A DNA stretch of 64,000 nt from Oscheius sp. JU75 (taxonomy: Eukaryota > Nematoda > Chromadorea > Rhabditida > Rhabditidae): assembly GCA_037178855.1 (NCBI GenBank), contig JASJZC010000006.1, positions 7,606,501-7,670,500 on the forward strand. The letters run 5' to 3'. This document shows positions 35,901 to 45,556 of the stretch, piece after piece. Numbering within the stretch: position 1 is the stretch's first letter; each line of letters starts with the position of its first letter. A program made the translations under genes and the position numbers. Below the pieces are notes generated by a model. It was not told the DNA's origin. It made no database searches and saw nothing but the letters and a program-made list of their open reading frames with translations.

Positions 35901-38900
35901 TCAATCTCAAGTCCACCTTCCCGACAGCTACAAAAGATAAGGTAAGTGGAAGCTATTTTTGGCAAGGTCCTTGGCAGCTGCAAAAAGAGCCCCTATCATT
36001 AATCAAGCTCAGACAGTGATCGCGACGAACACCTCTCGAGCACTTTTTACAGCATGGAAGAAACGATGTTCATTGAGATATTGCAAGCCAGAGAGATGAC
36101 AATGGCGTCTATATGTAGACTGTTCTGGGAAAGCCAACAGAGACAGTTTTTTTTCTAACAAAAATACTTTGAGAGTTTTACCGAGTACCTCTACTTCAGA
36201 AGGTTGCGTGAGAAATTGCTCCTGTTTTGGATCAATATCTGTTCTAAATAAAACTCCAAGGTACATACTCCAGATCAAAGGTCACCCAAACCAGCGACCC
36301 GTACCTTCAAATGAGAGTTAAAGCGGGTGATCAGAGCAAGAGCCGATGCAAAGGACTGCTGTTTAGCAAAACGAACCGTTAAAACCCCTTCATAAGTTAC
36401 TGTCATTTGCCTACCAGAACTATCAGAACGATCCCCTGATTGTCTACCAGAATGCTTCCCTGATTGTGGCTGTAATAGTTAAGCTTCGAAGCCCGGTATT
36501 ATCGTCACTGCGATTCCATCCACCGGCCCGTTAAACCTCCAATTACGTAGTTTAAATGTAGCGATTTGTATGCGGAGCTATGCTAATTCCACCGTTCATA
36601 AACAGCCACCAGCAGTACATATTTACGTCGTAATGGCTGATCCCTCTTGGGCGATCGGAAGTGTCTGATGCCGTAAACTGACCAGTTTATTACTATGCGC
36701 ATATCCTACATTCTGCGCACTCCGCCATTCGATCAACCCAACGATCTAGAAAAAACTGATTTGAGAACCTATCTGATGTCCTCGAGACGGAAGGAAGGTC
36801 TCCATTTCGCGCACTTTCTTGTTTGTGAAAGCTTGAAGATTCTTTGTGAACTTCGTTGCGGGACTCATTGGGTCTCGCAACGAAATTCAAAGAACTGAAC
36901 AGACCCTCTCCTCTATTAACTTTCGTGATACCCAGCTATACTGCTCTTCCTAAGCAATTTCCCTAATTTCTTTAAAATGACTTTGCGTAACCCCTGTAAC
37001 ACTCTGCCCTCCCTTTTAAGTCTTTCTTTTGTCAGAGGGATTCAAACGAGCGACAGCACCCCCGCTGCGCGCGAACCGCATCTTTCTAATAGGATTACGT
37101 GCCCGCGACGGGTTCTCACAGTCTTCTCTCACGGCAACGCATGGCTTCTAAGTTTTTAAGCCCTATCGTTGCGCAAGGTGTCCTAAAACTGCTTTCTTAA
37201 TACGCCTTCTTACCGATAATCTTACCCTATTGCTGCGCACCAGCTCTTGATGCGTAACAACATAATTCTGAGTTGGGGCGCTAGTTTCAGACTGCGGTAC
37301 TTTGGTTAATAGAGGAGATGTTAGCTAATTGGATCTGACAAGAACTGAAATGGGATGGCAAAAGTCACTGTATACTTTTGCTATATAGGAAGGCTCTTTG
37401 TTCTGTCAAAACATGCCTCCCAACTTTCTCCAGGCCATTTTCTCGTCAGCTGAGAGACATCTGCTCTCTCTAATCGCGGTTAGCGCAAGGACCAGTTCGG
37501 TCTCTCTCCATCTCTCCCTCAGTCTGTTTGTGCTGCTCGTCCCATAATCTCTGCTTGTGGACAACGCCTTCGCGTTCATCAATCTGCAAATACTCTATCC
37601 AAGCGCTTCCTGTTTCATTTTTTGTGTTGCGCGCTCTCGCGCACGAGAGAGATAATTACGTAATATCCTGTATAATTTCCAGAGGGAGGACGAGACTGCT
37701 GCCTCGACGTGTGCTCACCTCGTCGAGAAAAAACTGACCGATATCGCGAGGCAGGCTGAAGAGCTAGCCAAGACTATCCGCCGGGCTGTTGAACTCGAAG
37801 AAGAAGATACCGACGCTGTGAGTTTTCTTTTCTAAACTCAAAATATGGCCGGCGCCGCTTTTGCCATAGCGCAGTTGGTAGGCTGTCTGACGACAAAACC
37901 AAAGAAGACGGGTTAGATTCCTACGTGTAACGTTTTGGTTTTACATGCCGGGAAACATTTTGTAGGGTTCTTTTGTACGTTTTAGTTTGGTCAAGTGCAG
38001 CAAAACAGTCTGTTTAGGTAGAGACCGAGACCCAGAAAGACGTCGACTCTGTCGTTCTGGACTTTGCCGAAGACGACCAACCTGCACCATTGACAATCGA
38101 AGTAGCACCACCTCTGGCCAAGGAATCTCTGCATCTTGTTTCTCCACAAAGCTCGCCGACAAAGTCAGTCTCCTTATCTGTTTGTTCATACTCGTCGACT
38201 TCCAGACAGTCGAAGACAGTGGAGGCCACTGAACCCAAGAGGAGCCATCACGCCCAGTCCAGCGAACTCAAGTAAGTCAAGCTTTGAGCACTAAAAAGGC
38301 AGTCTAGAAGATTGGCAGAGGCGACTCGCTCGCTTCTGGAAATAGCTGAAGAGAAGCCAGTGACTGACAGCACAATGCAGCAGAGAAGAGTCCCGGCCGC
38401 GATGAGTACATCCGACATTCGATCCGAGAGACAGAGTCTGGCTGACAGACTTTCAAAGGGTTCGAGTGCAATTAACCACGGTAATAAAAGGATTCAGGTC
38501 TCCAGGACCTGACTCATGGCTCGAGTGACCGTCTACAGAAGTGGAAGACCAAATTGAATTCCAGTGGGCGACTTCGAAAACACGATCAAAGCGCTCCTCC
38601 ACCCAGTTCGAGGTAGGTACAGATTCGTACAGTCAACAAGCTCGAAAATAACGATCAGAGCCGTAAAAATCATTAAAGAGTAAAATAGCCAGTCTATCTA
38701 AATCGAAATATCTGGCCGCCGGCGTCTTTACCATATAGAGCAATCAGTAAGCTGTCCGACTAAAACTCCACATGGGTGGGGCTCAACTCCGCCTCTGGTT
38801 GTCAGTTTCGTACAGTCTCCCCCTTCCCTCAAAAAGAACGACCATCTGTCAGCAGGGCTGTAAAAATCCTTAGAGAGAGAGAGAGAGCGAGGCACAGCTG

Positions 38901-41900
38901 GCCGCTCCCCGCGGTATTCTTGAGTCATGTCGGCCAAAAGACTGCGAATTCGGCCCATGTCAGCTAGTACACCCAGACCGTAGGTTTTTGACCACTTGTT
39001 GAGCCATTTGTCAAAAGACAACTGTCCTAGAGAACAACACTTGTCGTTTTTTCAAGCCTACTACTAACCTCTCTATATTAGTTTCTGTTTTCGAAATTAC
39101 TGACTGACAGCTGTGACTCGGACACTTTTTCTGCCTCCAAATATTAGGTTACTTGAGCGGGAGGTGCTAGCCAGTGTCCACTACTCCTCTGTACTCGTCC
39201 AGCCATGTACGAATTTCTGGATTTTGCCATGTAATCACTCTAATCTGGGTTCAGGGCTGAAACCATGACCGTTTCGGGGTTAAGACAGCATTTTTGAAGT
39301 TTTCAGTGTTCTGCAAAGCTGTAGCTCATGAATTGTTCTACAACTTTGTAGAACATTGGAAAGCTCAAAAATGATCTCTTGAGCGCGAAATCATGAGGAC
39401 ATCACATTATTCTAGACCAATGCTGACGGCTACAGTTCCCGCCAAAGATTTTGACTGGGAGCGATCTCCCCGTCCTCTTCACTCCTCCAAATCGGCTCAG
39501 AACGCCCATCAACTGCTAGGGTGAGTCCTTTTTGAATTATTCTTGCTCGATTAGCTATTCTTCTGTCCGAGATTCCCGAGCTCTAACAATTAGACCCTCT
39601 GGAATTGATTAACCTTGTCATACACGGCTGTCTTTGATCCATTCTCTCCCCTCTAGGGCTATAGATATCGTGGTCGGATCTTCCCGCAATTGTCTATCAC
39701 ACATTAGTATAAACACACTGCCACCACCCCCATCTGTTCCCCGTGTCTCCATTTACATCTCAATCTGCGCACTGTACCCTCAATTATCCAGCCCATGTGT
39801 CGAAGGGTCAATCTCACTTTCTTCCCCCTCTGCTTCGACTTCCTGTGCCCATAAACGACGACCACAACGTGACTTTGGGGTGTGTCGTCTTTATCAGGAA
39901 CAATGGCCCTTTGACCTTCTTGTTATGAAGTTTACAATAGCCTTCGGGCGGAATTATTCCCTTCTTTCTCTCCCTTGTCATTCGGGCAGCTGTCTTGTCC
40001 TCGTAAACCGTTGCGCAAATTGACCTCCGCCTCCCCTTTTTCCCCTCTTGATTATGGGACAATAGGGTTCTGTGGGAGGTCTCTTTTGATTACGCTAACT
40101 TCGACCAGGGATTCCTTTTAAACTGGCCTGTACAAACTGGTTTCGTGACAGGAGCCTGAGAGGCCGAGCCAAAGTTGAAGCTGGCGTTTGGGTCTCGCAG
40201 CAAATTCACGCTGGGCTGGACGCCCTTCTTGGACCACCTTTTTTGGCTAGAAGACTGTCGAATAGAACTGTTGATCCAATTTTTTCATCTCAGACTTCTT
40301 GAATGTTTGAATCCTTCGGGTCCCGTTGCAAAGTCTGGTTTACCTGCCAAACCTACTTCCTACAAACCCACTCTGGATCCAGTTTTCAGGATCAAAACAA
40401 TTTCTTTCCGATGTTCTGCAAAGTTGCAGCGCTTGGTCTGCTCTACAGCTTTGCAGGAAATCGCTGAGCTCGAAAATGCTCTGATTTGTTCCAGAAACCT
40501 GGAGAGTAGGGTGCCACCCATCCTATTGGGTCCAAATGACTAAGATCCCCATTCTTCCGAGGCCTTAATCCGTTGCCTAATTGTGGTCCGACTGTTTGTC
40601 CTGCTTATTATCCATGTCTCTTGTCTGTGTGAGCAGATGGCAGCAGACCCCACTTTATCCGACGGGCCTTCTTGACACTCTCGTCGAGTGAGAGAGTCAA
40701 ATATGACCATGCTCTTCTGCTGCAAAATCTTCGAATCTCTGCAGCGGGTTTTTGTCTTCCAAGCCATGGTCACTTTAAACCACTCTCTCGCCTTGGTTCC
40801 TCGTACCATTCTCGCGCATCTCTCTCGGATAATGATACTGCTTGAAAACAATAGCAGCTCTCAATAGATCTCAATTAAGCAGACTGTGCCCCCGGTTCGC
40901 AATTAGACATAATCGTGTTCTCACACTGTCTCATCCAGTACCTTCGTTCATTACGACGGGGGCATGTCTTTCTGTTTGTTCCTAATTGTCAAGGCCTGTC
41001 AATGTTCCAGTAGACGACTCTGGCCGTGAGTGCTAACTCTAGTAAGTTTAGTAAACTCTCTCCCCGAGTTGGATCCAATCAATCTCGCCGACTGGCAGAG
41101 ATCGACCAAACAAAAAAGGTGAATGACCGGGTCAGGGCGCGCACACGCTCGCTCTCGGCACTGCGGCTCAACACGTGTGCTCCCGCAGACTTTTCGGACT
41201 TAGGCAACACATCTGAGGCTTATTTCTCTTCATTTTCTCTCTGTTCCTAGTTCTTTCTACCACTGAACACAATTCTTCCCAGACAATAGTTTCTTTCAAC
41301 TAGAACTTTCACGGAACCAGCCAGAAAAATTGATCGGGCTTACCGAACGGTTCAATTGGCGGCTTGTTTTGGCGCGAGAAGCCTGCCGCGTTCTCTTGCG
41401 TAATCCTATCCATCGCGCCTGCTGCCCAGCCCGTCTGTAATTGAGCCCGTCTTGGGCAAACGGCCCTGTAATTTCTGCCTTGTAGCCATCTTTGGAATTA
41501 GACGGAAATGGCCGGCGGCAATGAGCCGCCACGGCGCTCGCCGACCTGTTCCTCCGCAAACAACTGTATCACTCGCTTTACTCGCCTTTTCTTGGAAGGG
41601 CCCGGTTCCGCGGTAACTTTTCTGGAACCTCCCCTCTCTCCGAAATTTACAACCTCTCTCGGCACATTTCGTCCTGACAAACGGCACGACGTTAATTCTC
41701 TCTGTGAGTACACTTCTGACCACATGTCTCATTATTTGGGGTGCGGCAAGCTTTTTTCTTGCATTCCCCATAAGACGTCATGAACTGTTTCTCTCGGCGC
41801 GAATTCAAACCGAGCGCGGAAAGGGCCATTTTCCCAGCCGTTCTGACTCAGCTCTGAACCTTTGTCTCTTCACTGCGCCGCAGCCTCTTTTAGAGTCAAC

Positions 41901-44900
41901 CTGCTGTAATCAGCAGCTGGTCGAGACTCCACAAATTTATGGTTGCGGCTTTTTGTCTTGTCCCTTCCACGCCTGTCTCCCGGCGCACGTCAGTCTGTTC
42001 GTTTTCGGCGAATGTGTCGCTCCTTTTTGCTCTCTCCAACCCCCCTCCATTTGTCATATGATGGAATTTATTGCCACGAAATGTTGTCTACAGAGACACT
42101 TCCGGTAGCCCTATTTGTGCGGCAGCCTCTTTTTCGCACCTTCGACGGTCATTTGTCTTCTGTGTCTCTCTTCCAGTGTGCAAACCCACACTTTACAGTT
42201 CACTAGCCTAATCTGTCCTCTCGAGATTGATCAAGGAGGATACATATGCTGCTGATTGATCACATGTCAGCTCTGACACAGAAACCCCTCTCTCGACTGG
42301 GCTTACATCCCACTTTGTTGTTTGATGAATCCGTTTCCAAAAGAAAGGCTGCCCAGTTACAGTCTGCATTCTTTGCAAGATTCAGTCCTTAAAAACTATG
42401 TTGCGGGACCCATAAGTACAAGACTCAGCTCCCCTACTTTTCTAAGTTCCCGCAACTTTTGATTCCAAATCCTTTGGCTGAGTATTCAATACAGGCACAC
42501 TATAGTATTCAATACAGGCACACTCTGTGTTTTGCAGCGAAATATATAGGACTCAAATTCCTGCGATTTACAGCCTGTACCGAGAAAGTGCAAGATTGTA
42601 CTTCCTATCTCCGTGTTGTCTATTGATAGCCCGGTCTGGACTATTTATAGACCTGCAAAAAGTGCATGGAACCCACAATTAAGCCTCTCTGACCGCCTTT
42701 TCCCTCGTCCTAAGAGCTGGTTCTGGGCCCCGTAGCTCCTTACGCTTTCTCTCTCTCTCCCTCTCTGTTTGGCAATTAGGAGCCGGGAGAAGGGGCCCAT
42801 TTGCGGCTCCTCGGTGAGAGTCATAAGATCCCTCTTGCGCCACAAATGCCATGGCATTTGGTTCCCACTCTCTTCCGGCTCACCTTGGCACATAAACTGT
42901 TAACTGTGTTTGTGTTTTCCTTCTCTGTCTCGCTCGTCGTCTTGTCCTTGACGCCGTGTATTCGCCGACACTCATATTCCGCAATTTACAGCCATGAGAG
43001 ATACGACCAGCCGATATCTCTAGGTCTATTATTGCACTGATTTTGTTATAATTTTGAATTCCCTAACATTCGCGCTATTTTTGTATCACACCAAGTGATA
43101 CAAAAATAGCTCTCAATCTTAATCTCAGTTTGTTCTACGTGTGTTTTCAGTCCGTCTGAAGCCAGTGCTCAGTGCTGACCTGTCCGAAAAGTGCGTCAAA
43201 AGTACGATTTTTCGGGATCAAGACGACATTTTTGTATTTTCCGTTGTTCTGCAAAGTTGTAGAGCAAATCAAGAGCTACAACTTTGAAATGACAAAAAAT
43301 GTTTTCATGACCTTGAAAAGCTATATTTTTGGTAAGCATGACGCCTGAACGAATGCGTGACCGTTGCTTCTTTTGTTGATTCTGTAGATTTCTCAAGAAT
43401 AATCGAGCATGGCTGCGAAAACTCGATTTATAGTTCTTCTTTTCTCTGTTTTATCCTAAACACTTTCAGCAAGGACATGGAACATCGAACATTGCGATCG
43501 AAGGAGAACAGCCACAGTCAGAAGGATCTCTCCTTTCACTATCAGCACATGAACAGCCTCCAGAAAATGATGAACACCTTCGATGGTTGGTCGCATTCCT
43601 TTAAAAACTATTAATGTTTTAGGCTATACCAAAGCGAACCAATTGTATGATCTGCCTCCTCCCGCTAAGATCACTCCCCTGTCCGGTGTTAAACCAACGG
43701 TTAGTTTTTGTCGCTCTCGACTCAATGAAGGTCGTATCCCTAATCTCATACGCGAATCTCGCTACAAGAACATCCTTCTCCTCTCAGCCGACTAGTCAAC
43801 CTACAGTTTATATGTTTCAGCACGAAGACATCATTCGTCCAATTGCTTTCCGACCTCTAGGAAACAAGCAAGACCTCCATTCTCACAGACAGTCGCACGA
43901 CCTTATTCGTCTGGATCGTCCAGTTATCAGAGGGTAAGGACATCTAGAAGTCTAGCCATATAATCTTCAGAGATCTAGCCAAATCAGCTTCGAATCTGAG
44001 CCAGGTGCCGACAGTCTGTGCCAAGCCGAGGACAATGTATCAACCGAGTACGAGCTATTCGCCCGAGAAGCCGGTCGAGAATGAATATGATACAGTCCCG
44101 GACTATATTGAGAAAGAGAAGTTCATTGATTGTGAGTTTCGCTTAGCTATTTCTTGGTTTCTGACACCAGTTCCATCCATGTCCCATCTTCAATAGCGTC
44201 TGACCCTTGTTCGTCCATGCCAATTTCCTGATCATGTGTTTTTGAGTTTCCACTCTTTAACTTTGCCAATCTGAACCTGCCAGCCTCACTATCTCTGTTT
44301 TCTTAGCCTGTTCCTCTCAGACAGTTGTTTTATCCTCTCCCTGTTAGTTTGTCTTTTTACTAGTCTGTTCATGCGAACTTTATTACCCGGTCGGCGACAA
44401 TCTGACAGTCTAACATTCTGTCAATCTTTTCCTTTTTCGATCTGAGTTCGAGTACAATCTTATTACCTATTTTCAGTTGGCTCTAGCGGTTCTGACTATG
44501 GCTCCTTCAAGGGCGCGAAACTATCCTCCTCGACCGCTTCCAGTGGCAGCAGTCATCTGAGCAGTCCTCCGAGTACGAACAAGAAGAGCCATCCTACTTT
44601 GGCCTCGACTGGTCGCAGTGCCTCGGGAGTCCATGTGACTCCGTCCCCCAGCGATTCTGGAATCATGGATATTGAGACTGTCATCCGGGACAAGGAGAAT
44701 GAGCTGCGAGAAGTTCGCTCGACTATGGAACACAACGAGGAGGTCATTGTCAAGGTGCGTGCCCTGTCAAAAACTTCTAGTTATTCGGAATTAGGTCTAC
44801 CAGGACAAGGAGCGTCTCTGGAAGGAGGAACTGGACTCGTTGCGAACCCGTCTGGCCGCTTCCGAGCGTGGAGAGAACGCTCTTCGGGCTCAGCTGGCCG

Positions 44901-45407
44901 GCTGCCAGCGCCAAACCGAATCTTTCTCCCGAAGCGTCGACGGTCTTCGCGAAGAAAAGTCCGGTCTCCTGAGGAAATGTTTCCAGCTGGAGAGGGAACT
45001 CGCCCAAATCAAGGCCGAGATGGACAAGCCGAAGCAGTGTCAAGAATGCCAGAGACGTCCTGTCCCGGCTCCAAGGAGCATTAAGGTAGGGGATTTCATA
45101 AGAAGACAAAAATAGAGAATCAAACTCGCGTTGTTCTGATTAGTAGTCGGGGGCGCTAACCGACTGGCCACAAGGCAAGTTCGAGGGCCCTAAGTAACAA
45201 TAACAAGATGCGATTAGCAGAAATCCAATGAGCCTTCAGGAATCCGACTCGACCATCCGCAACGACGTATCGTCTCTGAAAAACGAGGTAGCTACCCTGA
45301 AGGAGGCCCTGAACGGTCAGATCAGTCTGTTCAACGAGGAGCGAAAAAAGTGGGAGAACAGCTCCCGTCAGGAACAGATCTCCCATGCTCGTGACCGACT
45401 CATCTAA
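32973..45407 (+). CDS. Fezzin-type (LZTS/N4BP3-like) coiled-coil protein
   Basis: Seventeen exons over 12.4 kb give about 748 aa: 32945-33028 (Met at 32973), 33184-33279, 35836-35941, 37683-37817, 38018-38163, 38206-38271, 38308-38480, 38565-38612, 39436-39520, 41043-41174, 43470-43585, 43623-43699, 43821-43933, 43971-44131, 44477-44754, 44795-45085, 45240-45407. The first half is Ser/Lys/Glu-rich and poorly conserved; a Ser-rich region precedes the signature. The signature reads IETVIRDKENELREVRSTME, then ALRAQLAGCQRQ and LRKCFQLERELAQIKAEM, a long heptad coiled coil as in the Fezzin domain of LZTS/N4BP3 proteins, which are synaptic and cytoskeletal adaptors. A short second coil (SSLKNEVATLKEAL) ends the chain. 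Exons 38565, 41043 and the 41174 donor are the least certain. Further upstream coding exons are possible, since the frame is open before Met. A 42-nt in-frame intron (38164-38205) might be retained. Confidence 0.75.
33480..34770 (+). repeat. Pair of about 50-bp intronic repeats
   Basis: Copies at 33480-33530 and about 34718-34769 share ATGAAGCTGTTTATGCTGG then GGACAGCTTATCCTG and GGCAAAATG with only a few differences. Each copy has an internal imperfect palindrome (AAGCTGT...ACAGCTT). Both lie in the 33280-35835 intron of the Fezzin gene. Confidence 0.65.
37866..37925 (+). repeat. tRNA-like SINE remnant in a Fezzin intron
   Basis: A-box-like ATAGCGCAGTTGGTAGGC, then B-box-like GGGTTAGATTCC about 35 nt later. 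The head sequence before it (ATATGGCCGGCGCCGC) matches the head of the element at 38715-38795, so the two belong to one family. Confidence 0.55.
38710..38795 (+). repeat. tRNA-like SINE remnant in a Fezzin intron
   Basis: Same head (ATATCTGGCCGCCGGCGTC), followed by an A-box-like GAGCAATCAGTAAGC and a degraded B-box-like GGCTCAACTCC. It is a diverged copy of the 37866 element. Confidence 0.5.
38872..38887. repeat. Short (GA)n run
   Basis: Eight GA units in a Fezzin intron. Confidence 0.8.
39272..39385 (+). repeat. Intronic hairpin repeat family, copy 1
   Basis: Contains GTTCTGCAAAGCTGTAG and, about 15 nt later, its near-complement CTACAACTTTGTAGAAC. Related copies lie at 40381-40480 and 43205-43300, all within introns of the Fezzin gene. 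Confidence 0.6.
40381..40480 (+). repeat. Intronic hairpin repeat family, copy 2
   Basis: Contains GTTCTGCAAAGTTGCAG and near-complement CTACAGCTTTGCAGGAA, then GAGCTCGAAAATG. The flank GGATCAAAAC also resembles copy 3. Confidence 0.6.
42481..42524 (+). repeat. Tandem duplication of a 23-bp unit
   Basis: AGTATTCAATACAGGCACACT occurs twice in succession, separated by AT. It lies in the 41175-43469 Fezzin intron. Confidence 0.85.
43073..43109. repeat. Perfect inverted repeat (16-bp arms, 5-nt loop)
   Basis: GCTATTTTTGTATCAC (43073-43088) is followed by ACCAA and its exact complement GTGATACAAAAATAGC (43094-43109). It lies in the 41175-43469 Fezzin intron. Confidence 0.9.
43205..43300 (+). repeat. 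Intronic hairpin repeat family, copy 3
   Basis: Contains GTTCTGCAAAGTTGTAG and near-complement GCTACAACTTTG, preceded by CGGGATCAAGACGACATTTTTG. This flank also matches that of copy 1 (TTAAGACAGCATTTTTG). Confidence 0.6.
45115..45178 (-). repeat. tRNA-like SINE remnant in the last Fezzin intron
   Basis: On the minus strand: TGGCCAGTCGGTTAGCG (A-box-like), an anticodon-like region, then GAGTTTGATTC (B-box-like). It resembles a tRNA more than the other copies do, but the arms do not pair well enough for a functional call. Confidence 0.45.
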
Positions 45408-45507
45408 CCTTTTCTCTCTCCCTCTCTCAAGTTTTTCTGACTCTTCCCGTGCAGTACCAGCCACTCTTTTCATTGACAGCTCACAGTATTTGTGCATACG
45501 ACTTCAT

Positions 45508-45513
45508 AATAAA
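45508..45513 (+). terminator. Poly(A) signal of the Fezzin gene
   Basis: AATAAA 101 nt after the Fezzin stop codon. It is immediately followed by the minus-strand signal of the convergent rhomboid gene (45515-45520). Confidence 0.7.
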
Positions 45514-45514
45514 A

Positions 45515-45520
45515 TTTATT
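45515..45520 (-). terminator. Poly(A) signal of the rhomboid gene
   Basis: TTTATT on the plus strand reads AATAAA on the minus strand, 37 nt after the rhomboid stop codon (45557). Together with 45508-45513 it forms the palindrome AATAAAATTTATT. Confidence 0.7.
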
Positions 45521-45556
45521 GATTCAGGATTTTTTATACAATTAAACTTTAATTAA

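Noticed and set aside
41026..41250. An independent 74-codon gene
   Set aside because: Its middle is a phase-matched exon of the Fezzin gene; the flanks are intron sequence.
43151..43188. An extra Fezzin exon (reading RLKPVLSADLSEK) after a TTTTCAG site
   Set aside because: It needs an incoming phase that no upstream exon provides, while joining 41174 directly to 43470 keeps the frame.
45115..45178. A functional tRNA gene on the minus strand in the last Fezzin intron
   Set aside because: Same reason: control-box words without a closed cloverleaf.
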